Shown: one piece after another, positions 9,378 through 17,406 of the stretch
How positions within the stretch are numbered: position 1 is the first letter of the stretch
Layout: each line of letters begins with the position of its first letter
DNA from: Bifidobacterium longum subsp. infantis ATCC 15697 = JCM 1222 = DSM 20088
Lineage (GTDB): Bacteria; Actinomycetota; Actinomycetes; Actinomycetales; Bifidobacteriaceae
Length of the DNA: 64,000 nt
Direction of reading: 5' to 3'
NCBI RefSeq assembly: GCF_000269965.1
Contig: NC_017219.1
Coordinates: forward strand, 372,001-436,000
The notes under the pieces: generated by a model
What the model was told of the DNA's origin: nothing
Databases searched by the model: none
Seen by the model: the letters and a program-made list of their open reading frames with translations, nothing else
Translations under genes and position numbers: made by a program

Positions 9378-10790
9378 CTAATCGGCGATTTCAGTTGCGT
9401 CCTCCGCTGAGGGCGAAGCTGCGGTGCCGGCATCGGTATCGGCTCTGGCCGGGGCCGCTCTATCTGTTCCTGTCGCGGTTCCTGTCGCGGTTCCTGCTGG
9501 GGTCTCGGCTGTTCCTTTGGCGGTCGCAGAACTTGGTGCGGAAGCTGGGGCGGGCGTCGGCCTGCGTTTGGCCGTGGACGCCTTGAACAGTATCGCCAGG
9601 GCCTCAACCAAATGACGCCGGTCTGCGGGGGTCAGCCCTACATACGCGCCAAGCATCGCCGGAATCGAAGCGGGGAAGTTGCTCATCACCTCGCTGAAAC
9701 TGGTGGCGCCGTTGGCGTGCAGCACGGTGAACAGCGCGTCCACCGCACGCTTGCGCTGTTCGGGCGTAAGCGTGGCGATCCAATGGTTCAGCTCCTCGTT
9801 AAACAACTGCGAGCTGGAACTCAAATCCGGCTCGGTGATGAACTGGTCACCATCCAATAGCCAGGTGAAGGCGGAATGCTGCATGATGCCATCCGAATCG
9901 GAAGAGACCACGCGGCAAGGCTCCGGGGTCTCGAAAATCATGCCCACAATCGACGAACTTGGCACGATTTTCGTCACCTTCGGCTGGATGGTGCGGTAGG
10001 CGGGGCTGGTCACAATCTCCGGCGGGAAACCGGGGCCGTCCAGTGAATAGACATGCTGAATGCGCTTGCGCACCTTGGGGTCGGCGTTCATGGCCGCGTA
10101 AATCGCCAGGTTGCCTCCCTTGGAATGGCCGACCAGAATAATCGGACCTTCCCACAGTCGCGCCACCGTATCCAGATAGGCGCTGGCTGAACGTTGCGCC
10201 GGCACCGGATACTGGAAAGCCATATTGAAATCTTCCTTCCATCCGATGAGCGAATCATCGGTACCGCGGAAGGAAATAACCAACGTGCCTTTGTAGGTCG
10301 GCTTCCGGCGCTTGTGGCCGTCGGGCAGTTGGAAGGTGGCGGCGGCGAATTGGGTTTGCTCGCCCTGATTGATGCGCTCGACCACCGCGCCCAGGCGAAC
10401 GTTGGCGTAGCGGGGGTTCTCGCCTGCGGCCTGGAACAGGTCGTGGGTCAGGTCCGGATTGACCACTGAAACCATTTGGGCTTCGTGCGGCTTGTCGTCG
10501 GCATGCGTTTTCGGCGAACGATGCAGCTCGCGGTTGGCCTCGTCAAGGCTTACCGATTCAAGCTCGGGATGCCAGATACCCTTCAACCAGATCAGTGGAT
10601 GCTTGGGCTCGAAAGCGCGAATGCGTGCGGCGAACGAGCCTGACCGCGTCTCATCCAGCATCAACGTCGGGCAGATACTGGCCACATCCTCATAGATGAG
10701 CGTGGAGATGATCAAGGCGTCGATTTCGTTGAACGGCAAGTCGGCGAAGGAGCGCGTTTCGGTGTGCGCGTAATCGATAATGCCGGTCAT
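9378..10790 (-). CDS. DUF2974 (Mbeg1-like) alpha/beta-hydrolase fold protein
   Basis: Predicted cytoplasmic lipase-like hydrolase, 470 aa. The nucleophile elbow GHSKGG (LVGHSKGGNLAIYAA) and the following VYSLDGPGF match the Mbeg1-like DUF2974 family, whose substrates are unknown. The last 60 residues are an Ala/Thr/Pro/Gly-rich tail with GTATGTATGT repeats coded by repetitive DNA near 9440-9500. ATG 10790 is chosen over upstream in-frame starts (to 11075) because GGAGG precedes it and the conserved domain begins at MTGIIDYAHTET. Confidence 0.8.
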   Translation of the reverse strand: MTGIIDYAHTETRSFADLPFNEIDALIISTLIYEDVASICPTLMLDETRSGSFAARIRAFEPKHPLIWLKGIWHPELESVSLDEANRELHRSPKTHADDKPHEAQMVSVVNPDLTHDLFQAAGENPRYANVRLGAVVERINQGEQTQFAAATFQLPDGHKRRKPTYKGTLVISFRGTDDSLIGWKEDFNMAFQYPVPAQRSASAYLDTVARLWEGPIILVGHSKGGNLAIYAAMNADPKVRKRIQHVYSLDGPGFPPEIVTSPAYRTIQPKVTKIVPSSSIVGMIFETPEPCRVVSSDSDGIMQHSAFTWLLDGDQFITEPDLSSSSQLFNEELNHWIATLTPEQRKRAVDALFTVLHANGATSFSEVMSNFPASIPAMLGAYVGLTPADRRHLVEALAILFKASTAKRRPTPAPASAPSSATAKGTAETPAGTATGTATGTDRAAPARADTDAGTAASPSAEDATEIAD

Positions 10791-11109
10791 ACGCACCTCC
10801 TGCTTCCGTTGATATTGCATATCCCCTTGGGTCATGTGGTCTTGCGATCGCGTGCGGCCGTGCGGCTGCGCGCAGCAATTAACCATATGCATTCCATTGT
10901 AGGGATTGTACGGTTTTGGCCGGCGCGATCGAGCAAGACTGCACCGACGGCGAACAATTCGTGGAAGGATTCCCGTCAGCTTGTCGAAAATTGTCGGGTG
11001 GCAGGGTTGCGATGCCAGCCAGCCGACCACCCTACGACGCACGCGCCATCTCCCGCCGGCGGGAGGGTTAACCACTCAATCCTTTTGACGAGGCGGACCG
11101 CTGGGCCCG

Positions 11110-11661
11110 TCAAGGGTTCGGCAGATCGAAGCGCGCCAGATCCACGCCCTCGAGTTCAAGCAACTCGGCCTTGATGTCGAGTCGGCCGCCGTAGCCGCCA
11201 AACGCGCGGCCCGAGCCGACTACGCGGTGACAGGGCACGATGATGGTAACCGGATTGCGCTTCACTGCGCCTCCGACCGCCTGCGCGGCCATGCGGCCGC
11301 CACCGCGTCGTTCGGCCAATTCGGCGGCGAGTTCGCCGTAACTTACCGTCATGCCATAGGGAATTTCGGCCACCAGATTCCACACTTCATGTTGGAATGG
11401 CGTGCCGGCGGGATGCAACGGCGGCGTCTGATCTAGGCCGGGGCGCTCGCCGGCGAAATAGGCGGTCAGCCATACGCGGGTCATACGGAACACATCGGGT
11501 TCACGATCGGATTCGCGATTCGAATCGAGAACGGCTTGGTGATCGGTGGCCCACCACCAGTCTTCAAGACAGAGTTCGGTAAGTCCCTCGCCGTCCGAGG
11601 CCATCATCATCCTGCCGATGGGCGTTTCGACTGTGGCCCGCATCAGTTGTCGTTGCGTCAT
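11110..11661 (-). CDS. ogt: Methylated-DNA--protein-cysteine methyltransferase
   Basis: Suicide DNA-repair protein, 183 aa, that moves the alkyl group from O6-alkylguanine to its own cysteine. The active site PCHRV (Cys near residue 144) and the preceding recognition helix are present, and the N-terminus begins MTQRQLMRATVETPIG as in Ogt/MGMT proteins. Length is normal. No neighbour suggests an Ada-type regulon. Confidence 0.92.
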   Translation of the reverse strand: MTQRQLMRATVETPIGRMMMASDGEGLTELCLEDWWWATDHQAVLDSNRESDREPDVFRMTRVWLTAYFAGERPGLDQTPPLHPAGTPFQHEVWNLVAEIPYGMTVSYGELAAELAERRGGGRMAAQAVGGAVKRNPVTIIVPCHRVVGSGRAFGGYGGRLDIKAELLELEGVDLARFDLPNP

Positions 11662-11822
11662 ACCGCCATTATCGCGCGTTGAGGGATGAAGCCCATACTG
11701 TGCCTGATTTCATGAAGGACGGGTCGTGCTGTACAGTCAGTATTGCGTGCTGGGCAGCGATATCTGACATAGTGGGGGTTCTTGGGCCGGCGTGAGTGTT
11801 CTTTCCGACATCCCAACCGTCT

Positions 11823-12024
11823 AACTCCGCTTCGAGGGGCTGATTTGGGTTATTCCGGAGGTCTATCTCCGTTTCGAGGGGCTCTTCATCCGGGAAACCG
11901 CAAGTATAAACGGCTCCGGGCTAACGTCATTACGCCGTTTTTGGCCCGTGTCTACTCAGCCACCAGCCCCTTGAAACGGGAGTAGACCTCCGGAGAAGGC
12001 CAAATCAGCCCCTTGAAACGCAGC
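11823..12024. repeat. Long imperfect inverted repeat (arms of about 60-70 bp)
   Basis: Two linked motifs on the left are repeated in reverse order and orientation on the right. CTCCGCTTCGAGGGGCTGA (from 11825) mirrors the complement of TCAGCCCCTTGAAACGCAG (to 12023). CCGGAGGTC...CGTTTCGAGGGGCT (about 11857-11885) mirrors AGCCCC...GACCTCCGG (about 11968-11996). A further AAACGGC/GCCGTTT pair sits in the centre. It could extrude as a cruciform. No coding potential; it begins the gene-poor stretch 11662-12512. Confidence 0.65.
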
Positions 12025-12025
12025 G

Positions 12026-12055
12026 ACCCCTCTGATTGGAGTCAATCAGAGGGGT
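12026..12055. terminator. Perfect 13-bp hairpin
   Basis: Arms ACCCCTCTGATTG (12026-12038) and CAATCAGAGGGGT (12043-12055) with a 4-nt loop. It directly abuts the long inverted repeat. No T-run on the plus strand. It may serve as a bidirectional terminator between the minus-strand remnant and its surroundings. Confidence 0.45.
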
Positions 12056-12118
12056 TCGGCACATTGCTGATGCAGCTGGTCCGCCTTGAGGTGGAACGTA
12101 ACCAAGATTCAGGCGGGA

Positions 12119-12286
12119 TTACTCCGCAACGAGCGCCAGGAAGGCGGCGGCCACGGCGGCTGTCGGGTTCGGGAATTCCTCGTCCTGGTTGAAGAACGGC
12201 ACGTCGGCGTAGTTCAGGAACTTCACTTCGGCACGGTCGCCGATCAAGGCCTTGGCCTCTTCGGCCAGCTGATCGGTTATCGTCAT
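12119..12286 (-). pseudogene. Remnant of an NAD(P)H-dependent FMN reductase
   Basis: The stretch reads DQLAEEAKALIGDRAEVKF then YADVPFFNQDEEFPNP, which is the N-terminal beta-alpha-beta part of NADPH-dependent FMN/azo reductases just after the usual GSLR flavin motif. The GSLR start and everything after about residue 50 are missing, so it cannot encode an enzyme. On the opposite strand around 12318-12422 a hydrophobic stretch (PIAWFYPLFMLA, then MPIAWLLYTVT) may be another remnant, the end of a membrane protein. Confidence 0.6.
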
Positions 12287-12512
12287 GCGTTCCTGATTTC
12301 CACGGCCATGGCCGTGCAATGTGCCCATCGCTTGGTTCTACCCGCTGTTTATGCTGGCCATGCCCATCGCTTGGCTGCTGTATACGGTCACCGCGAGTTA
12401 TGTGCACGGCGGCACCCGATAATCGTTGGAAAACCGGTGGGACACGCGGGGGCTTGGCTTTTTCCTGAGATTGGCGTATCTTTGTCACCTGTTGCCCGTG
12501 AAGGTAACACAT

Positions 12513-12585
12513 GCGGACATAGCTTAGTTGGTAAAGCGCAACCTTGCCAAGGTTGAGACCGCGGGTTCGAGTCCCGTTGTCCGCT
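12513..12585 (+). tRNA. tRNA-Gly (GCC)
   Basis: Acceptor arms GCGGACA and TGTCCGC pair fully with discriminator T. The D arm is TAGCTTAGTTGGTA, the anticodon loop CTTGCCAA gives anticodon GCC, and the T arm contains GGTTCGAGTCC. CCA is not encoded. Confidence 0.95.
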
Positions 12586-12631
12586 CTCGGATGGCTGGTT
12601 CAGGATGATTGATTCAGCCTGAGGATGACCC

Positions 12632-12703
12632 GGGCGGTTGGCGCAGTGGTAGCGCACTTCCCTGACACGGAAGGGGTCACAAGTTCGAATCTTGTATCGC
12701 CCA
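12632..12703 (+). tRNA. tRNA-Val (GAC)
   Basis: Acceptor GGGCGGT pairs with ATCGCCC (one G-T), discriminator A. The D arm contains GGCGCAGTGGTAGCGC, the anticodon loop CTGACAC gives GAC, and the T arm contains GTTCGAATC. CCA is not encoded. Confidence 0.95.
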
Positions 12704-12715
12704 CTCGATGAATCG

Positions 12716-12739
12716 CCGGCAGAATGTTGCCGGTTTTTT
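12716..12739 (+). terminator. Rho-independent terminator after tRNA-Val(GAC)
   Basis: CCGGCA/TGCCGG stem with a 6-nt loop followed by six T residues. It lies between the two valine tRNA genes, so the second probably has its own promoter or depends on read-through. Confidence 0.75.
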
Positions 12740-12751
12740 CATCACAAGCTC

Positions 12752-12824
12752 GGGCGATTGGCGCAGCGGCTAGCGCACTTCGTTCACACCGAAGGGGTCG
12801 TAGGTTCGATTCCTACATCGCCCA
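12752..12824 (+). tRNA. tRNA-Val (CAC)
   Basis: Acceptor GGGCGAT pairs perfectly with ATCGCCC, discriminator A. The anticodon loop TTCACAC gives CAC, and the T arm contains GGTTCGATTCC. It closely resembles the upstream tRNA-Val(GAC), as expected for duplicated isoacceptors. CCA is not encoded. Confidence 0.95.
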
Positions 12825-13164
12825 CCCGATATCACGCTCGTCAGCCTATGATGGCGGGCATTTTCTATATCTGCTGTGCCACGGCTCCTTATATGGCGTC
12901 CGGCTTCGGGTGGCATCTGGCTGTGAGCGGTTTCGATCATGAGTGGCGTCCGGCCGTCGTGCAATCCCGCTGCGCGCGGTGCCGTTTGGGCTGTAATACG
13001 GGTGCTTTGAACCGGCCATAACTTCTTCATATGTCCCGGGGCTTGTGTCGTGTGCCGCGGCGTGCTTCCATAGTGGATATGGCGGTGCGGAAGGGGAGCC
13101 GCCATACTTGCTTACACAAGGACGTCTTGGTCAGCCAGGGCAACGGCATGGAAAGGGGTTTGCG

Positions 13165-13389
13165 ATGGTGTGCACCACGCTGAATTTCGCGGAGAAATAC
13201 CTGCTGAAAACCGAAGTCAGGTCCGTTGCCGGTATGTCCGGCGGTACTTCCGATGCTGGTACTGATTTCGATGTCGATCTCGGTGGCGAGGGCGACCTCA
13301 GAAGCGATCATGCCACCGGTTTCAATCGCTCGCTATCGGCCGACGATTATTGGGCTGCAGCCGGATATGCCGATGAGTCATTGTATTGA
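13165..13389 (+). CDS. Small hypothetical protein (doubtful)
   Basis: A 74-residue reading frame beginning MVCTTLNFAEKYLL, with GGAAAGGGG about 10 bp before the ATG. The product is acidic and Gly/Asp-rich toward the end (DAGTDFDVDLGGEGD), has no signal peptide or membrane segment, and I do not recognise it. It lies in gene-poor DNA between the tRNAs and the hairpin cluster, so it may be a chance frame or a remnant. Confidence 0.25.
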   Translation: MVCTTLNFAEKYLLKTEVRSVAGMSGGTSDAGTDFDVDLGGEGDLRSDHATGFNRSLSADDYWAAAGYADESLY

Positions 13390-13542
13390 TGGACGTGATG
13401 ACGCGGTAAGGGCGCGTCGATAAGTGCGGCTGGTGTCGTGGCTGATGCCGCATTTGGTGCTCGTTCGGTGGTCGCGGCTGATGTTCCGTACGGACCGCCT
13501 GCAATGGTTTTGCATCGGTGGTGCGTCAAAATCCGGACCGTC

Positions 13543-13756
13543 GCCGACGCTGTTGACGTCTGGCGGCGTTGGAGGGACAGATAATGGATTGTCAACGCCG
13601 CTGAGAACGATTGGCGACGGTGGTGGGACAGCGGATGCCCTACCACCGTCGCCAAGAGTGGTACTTGTGTCGGTGGCGTCCAAGACATGGCCCGGCACCG
13701 ACATCAGATACTCTGAACGTCGGCGGATTCCCGTTCTGTGTCCCAGCGCCGACGTT
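13543..13756. repeat. Cluster of consecutive hairpins (GGCGACGG/CGTCGGCG family)
   Basis: Four well-formed inverted repeats follow each other: 13563-13571/13593-13601 (GCGGCGTTG, 9 bp), 13611-13624/13642-13655 (TTGGCGACGGTGGT, 14 bp), 13668-13675/13696-13703 (TGTCGGTG, 8 bp) and 13716-13725/13747-13756 (AACGTCGGCG, 10 bp). A weaker one overlaps at 13543-13566. All loops are 17-21 nt, and loops 1 and 2 share GGGACAG while loop 4 carries a related inverse CTGTGTCCC. The surrounding 12825-13833 has no convincing gene. Confidence 0.65.
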
Positions 13757-13833
13757 TGATTCCTGCTTATGCGAGCTGGCGTCGGTAAAAAGGCAGAACT
13801 TGGTTCACCGGCGATGTCTCAGCACGTTTGCGC

Positions 13834-13988
13834 GCGTCGGATCCTTCTGGAGCAGCGGGAAAACGAGCGCCACAACGAGCAGGACGGCGATGGACAGCAC
13901 GCCGAACGAGGCGTTGCCGGTCAGGGACGTGGTGGTGGCTACCAGGAAGGTGCCGATGATTGAGGCTGTTTTAGGGAAGAAACAATAG
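13834..13988 (-). pseudogene. Fragment duplicating the 3' end of the MFS exporter gene
   Basis: It aligns without gaps to 15892-16046, the C-terminal part of the intact MFS gene, with 135 of 155 positions identical by hand count. The encoded residues KTASIIGTFLVATTT and FGVLSIAVLLVVALVF correspond to the last transmembrane segment. It has no start and lacks the other eleven helices. It is in direct orientation, exactly 2058 bp from its counterpart, with the antitoxin and MerR genes between. Confidence 0.85.
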
Positions 13989-14273
13989 TGAGACCGGGGA
14001 ACCCTTGAAATCATTGGGGAATCATGGTGGCGATGCATGCGATTAACGCATGTTGTTAACACAGATGTGGAATGAGGAGGCGCGTGAGGCTCGTGGTCTG
14101 CGACGCATGAGTGTGACCGTGAGCTCCCCAGCTGATGAGCGCAAAGGCAGAGATTGGTTTCACGCGGGATTGTCCCGATGTCAAGGTCATGATGCAAAAG
14201 CGTTAAGCATCCTACGGATTATATTGAGAAGAGAAGTCATTAGTAATACAATTGGCTTTGGAAAGGATTCATT

Positions 14274-14597
14274 ATGAGCACTACTACTGTTCGCATGGAT
14301 GATGATCTCAAAGCTGAAGTGAACGCCATTCTTGATTCCATGGGATTGAATTTCAATACGTTCGTGAATATGGCCAGCGTGCAGTTGGTGTCGCAGCGTC
14401 GTATTCCGTTCGAGGTGAAGGCGCCTGAACCCGTGCTGCCTCGCGCGGGACGTGTTGCCGCCAATGGAGTTACGTACCGTGGGGTCGACGAACAGGGATA
14501 TCCGGTGATCGAAGTGCCGAACGCCATGGTGTTGAATCCAAGCCGGGGCGCCGATGGTGTTGCCGTACTGCCCAAGGCGTGGCGCGATGGCGAATAA
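14274..14597 (+). CDS. RelB/DinJ family antitoxin
   Basis: Protein of 107 aa with an N-terminal ribbon-helix-helix: TTTVRMDDDLKAEVNAILDSMGLNF-type opening and FNTFVNMAS, as in DinJ/RelB antitoxins, which bind a RelE/YafQ-type RNase and repress their own operon. GGAAAGGA precedes the ATG. The C-terminal half has an extended segment (GVTYRGVDEQGYPVIE) longer than in classic DinJ. The next gene overlaps it by 11 bp, as toxin genes often do, but that product does not look like a RelE fold. Confidence 0.78.
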   Translation: MSTTTVRMDDDLKAEVNAILDSMGLNFNTFVNMASVQLVSQRRIPFEVKAPEPVLPRAGRVAANGVTYRGVDEQGYPVIEVPNAMVLNPSRGADGVAVLPKAWRDGE

Positions 14598-14781
14598 TCA
14601 TGATATTCCGGAATTGATGCCGGTTCCGGAGCAATTGCATGTCTTCGACGTGTATCGCATGCAGGTGCGGTTCCTCCGGTCGGATCTACAGGGATTCACC
14701 GGTAGATTGAGCCGAAATGATGCCATACGTGTGGCCAATGCGGTCGGCGAGGTAAAGCCTGAAGAACAGGTGTGGCTGTAA
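14587..14781 (+). CDS. Small protein overlapping the antitoxin gene, function unknown
   Basis: A 64-residue product beginning MANNHDIPELMPVPEQ. The start at 14587 overlaps the antitoxin stop, giving tight translational coupling. It is charged, with no signal or membrane segment, and ends ANAVGEVKPEEQVWL. Position would suggest a toxin, but it is short for a RelE/YafQ RNase (about 90 aa) and lacks the expected basic C-terminal catalytic residues. It could be a truncated toxin, a second accessory antitoxin or a new partner. Confidence 0.55.
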   Translation: MANNHDIPELMPVPEQLHVFDVYRMQVRFLRSDLQGFTGRLSRNDAIRVANAVGEVKPEEQVWL

Positions 14782-14959
14782 TTCTGTTCTGCCGTCTAAC
14801 TGGTTCGGGGTACTCACTGTGAACCAGTGCACAATTGCGATGGTCGGATGTCTTTCTACAGTCCGCTTATATGTGAAGGTTTTGTGGTCGACGTTGCGTC
14901 ATATGTTGCTTGTGACGTTGCGTAATGCGGCATATTGCTTGGTGAAAGGAGGTTAGGCC

Positions 14960-15703
14960 ATGTCGATGGACGATGAAACGGACAGCCGATACACCACAGG
15001 GGACATCGCCAAACTCACTGGTGTGAGTGTGCGAACCGTGCAGTACTACGACGCCAAAGGTCTGTTGATTCCCAATGAGATCAGCGACGGCGGCCGAAGG
15101 CTGTATGGGGCTGCAGAGGTCGAGCGGATGCGGGTCATCCTTTTTCTCAAAGGACTCGGCTTCAAGCTGGAGCAGATTCGCTCGATTCTGTCGGACGAGC
15201 GGCCGGAACGGGTGCTGGTTGATTTGCTGGATCAGCAGACGGCATCCTTGCAGTCGGGTATCGCCGAGCAGAAGCAACGTCTTGATGACTGCTTGCAGCT
15301 GCGCAAAGCACTGACGGTCTCGGCGTCGGACTTCGTATCGTCAACATTAACCGACATGGCAACCGTTATGAACACCACAACCACTCATTCCCTGCGCACC
15401 ACATATTTGGTCATGCTGGCAATCGCATTGCCCGCGACTTTGTTGCAAATTGCATGCCTCGTCATCGGTGTGATGACAGATGTATGGTGGCCGCTGCCGG
15501 TCGCCGTTCTGCTGGCGATTGCGCTCACTGTTGCGGCGATGAAGTACTATCGCTCCCGCGTGCAGTACCTATGTCCGGCTTGCCATGAGACCTTCCAGCC
15601 GGGTATGCGAGAGTTCGTATTCGCCGCACACACGCCCAAGACACGCAAGCTTACCTGCCCGCATTGCGGTCACAGGGGGTACTGCATGGAACTCAGCATC
15701 TGA
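14960..15703 (+). CDS. MerR family regulator with membrane segments and a C-terminal zinc ribbon
   Basis: 247 aa. The N-terminus is a MerR winged helix (TTGDIAKLTGVSVRTVQYYDAKGLL), followed by a coiled region. From about residue 140 there are two hydrophobic segments (YLVMLAIALPATLLQIACLV and WWPLPVAVLLAIALTVA). The protein then ends in CPACHETF plus CPHCGHRG, a four-Cys zinc ribbon. A membrane-tethered MerR with a metal-binding tail is unusual; it may sense envelope or metal signals. GAAAGGAGG precedes the ATG. Lone gene next to the antitoxin pair. Confidence 0.8.
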   Translation: MSMDDETDSRYTTGDIAKLTGVSVRTVQYYDAKGLLIPNEISDGGRRLYGAAEVERMRVILFLKGLGFKLEQIRSILSDERPERVLVDLLDQQTASLQSGIAEQKQRLDDCLQLRKALTVSASDFVSSTLTDMATVMNTTTTHSLRTTYLVMLAIALPATLLQIACLVIGVMTDVWWPLPVAVLLAIALTVAAMKYYRSRVQYLCPACHETFQPGMREFVFAAHTPKTRKLTCPHCGHRGYCMELSI

Positions 15704-15883
15704 AAGTTTCTGATTATAGCGTTCGATTTACCAACGGTAGTTGTCGCAGAATTTGCGACAACTACCGCCCTGTCAAAATATGTGCGTTGTGCAGGGCTAA
15801 ATTGTTTCAGGTCGCGGCTCGGGCGGTAGGGTCTGCCGTTTTATCGCTGCTTCGGCGTTCCTGTTGCTGATTGATGGATGATA

Positions 15884-17161
15884 TTACGCTTGCGTCGGGT
15901 CTTTCTGCAGCAGCAGGAAGACCAGCGCCGCGACGAGCAGGATTGCGATGGACAGCACGCCGAACGAGGCGTTGCCGGTCAGGGACGTGGTGGTGGCCAC
16001 CAGGAAGGTGCCGATGATTGAGGCGGTCTTGCCGAAGATATCGTAGAAGCCGTAGTACTCGTTGGCGTGATCCTTGGGGATGATCTTGCCGTAGTACGAG
16101 CGGGAGAGCGCCTGGATGCCGCCTTGGAACATGCCGACCAGAATCGCCAGAATCCAGAACTCCACGGCCGATTTCATGAAGAACGCGGCGAAGAGCACGA
16201 TGCACATGTATGCTACGACCGCCGCCGTGATCATCGCCTTGCAACCGAATCGCGCCGCCAGGCGGCCGTAGAGAATCGCGCAGGGGAAGGCCACGAACTG
16301 CGTGACGAGCAGTGCCACCACCAGCTGGGTGGAGTCGATGCCAAGCTCGGCACCGTAGGAGGTACTCATCGAAATCACCGTGTTCACGGCATCGATGTAG
16401 AAGAAGAACGCGATCATGAACATCCACAACGGCTTGTTCTTCACGATTTTGCCGAACGTGCCCGCCAGTTCGCTGAACGTGCCGCGCATGGCCGAGCCCA
16501 GCTGGTCACGGGTGGCGCGATAGTGCACTTGGCGGTAGCTGGTAAGCAGCGGGATGGTGAATGCCACCCACCAGATGGCGGTGATGATGAATGAGGCGCG
16601 CGTGCAAGCCACCGTGGACCAGCCGAAGAGCGACGGGCCGCCGAAGATCAGCACGATGCAGAAGATGAACGGCACGGTGGAGCCGATGTAGCCCCAGCCG
16701 TAGCCGTGCGAGGAGACCTTGTCCATGCGCTCGTTCGAGGTGGTGTCGATAAGCATCGAATCATAGAACGTCAGCGAGCCGTTAAGGCCGATGGTCGCCA
16801 GAATGTAGACGACCAGGAACGGCAGCCAGGTCAGGGGCAAGGCCATTGCGCAGCAGGTGACCACGCCGGTGCCGAAGAAGCCCAGGAAGAACTTGATTTT
16901 CATGCCTTGCACGTCGGCGATGGAGCCGAGCAACGGCATGAGCAGCGCTATGACCAAGGAGGCAATGGTTTGCGCGTAGCCCCAGGCGGACACGATGTTG
17001 CCGTCCGCCGGCATCAGCGATTTGGCGTAAATGGGGATGACGGCGGTGGACAGCAGCACGAATGCCGAGTTGCCGACGTCGTAGATGATCCACTTCTTTT
17101 CGCGGGCGGTCAGTTTGGCGCTTTGCGGCACCGGTTCGTGGACATTCGTGGGATCAGTCAT
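15884..17161 (-). CDS. MFS transporter, UMF1/Atg22-like family
   Basis: Twelve-helix membrane transporter of 425 aa from ATG 17161 (a GTG six bases earlier is also possible; GAGGAG is best spaced for the ATG). The N-terminus TAREKKWIIYDVGNSAF and the segment SSHGYGWGYIGST are characteristic of the UMF1 family (Atg22-like permeases), often linked to amino-acid or metabolite efflux. No substrate can be read. The 3' 155 bp are duplicated 2 kb away as a fragment. Downstream is an AT-rich gap to the MerR gene. Confidence 0.85.
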   Translation of the reverse strand: MTDPTNVHEPVPQSAKLTAREKKWIIYDVGNSAFVLLSTAVIPIYAKSLMPADGNIVSAWGYAQTIASLVIALLMPLLGSIADVQGMKIKFFLGFFGTGVVTCCAMALPLTWLPFLVVYILATIGLNGSLTFYDSMLIDTTSNERMDKVSSHGYGWGYIGSTVPFIFCIVLIFGGPSLFGWSTVACTRASFIITAIWWVAFTIPLLTSYRQVHYRATRDQLGSAMRGTFSELAGTFGKIVKNKPLWMFMIAFFFYIDAVNTVISMSTSYGAELGIDSTQLVVALLVTQFVAFPCAILYGRLAARFGCKAMITAAVVAYMCIVLFAAFFMKSAVEFWILAILVGMFQGGIQALSRSYYGKIIPKDHANEYYGFYDIFGKTASIIGTFLVATTTSLTGNASFGVLSIAILLVAALVFLLLQKDPTQA

Positions 17162-17255
17162 ATGCACTCCTCGACGGTATTCAACTCAATCTATCGTAGA
17201 AGCGCGGACTAGGGTGGGGGGCCATTCCGGTTGAACGGCGGGTGAATAATGCCGG

Positions 17256-17366
17256 GGCCCCTTTCTAAGGGGAGCCAGGGCAGAAAAATAGCTCCCCTCG
17301 CTGAGGGGAGCTGGCCGCGAAGCGGACTGAAGGGAGCCGATCGTGGACTGAAGGGAGCCGATCGTG
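17256..17366. repeat. Double-hairpin dispersed element with a 21-bp tandem repeat
   Basis: A hairpin with arms AGCTCCCCT/AGGGGAGCT (17290-17312) is followed by a second stem CCGC-GAA-GCGG (17315-17325) and then ACTGAAGGG. Next come two exact 21-bp copies starting GACTGAAGGGAGCC at 17325-17345 and 17346-17366. A further GGCCCCTTTCTAAGGGG palindrome begins near 17256. The same plan of hairpin, small GTC-type stem and TGAGGGG recurs at 35951 and 60502. It fills 17168-17406, downstream of the PfkB-type kinase gene and upstream of the MFS gene. Confidence 0.7.
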
Positions 17367-17406
17367 GATTCCCCCAGATGAGGAAATCCACTCAATCGTC
17401 CGGAAA

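Noticed and set aside
12086..12556. Plus-strand open frame running into tRNA-Gly
   Set aside because: Overlaps the reductase remnant and the tRNA gene, with no family resemblance.
12513..12824. Possible repeat array from the similar tRNA genes
   Set aside because: The similarity is that of isoacceptor tRNAs; there are no regular spacers, so this is not a CRISPR array. I saw none elsewhere.
14587..14781. Calling the 64-aa protein a RelE/YafQ toxin
   Set aside because: Position fits but length and residues do not; left as unknown function.
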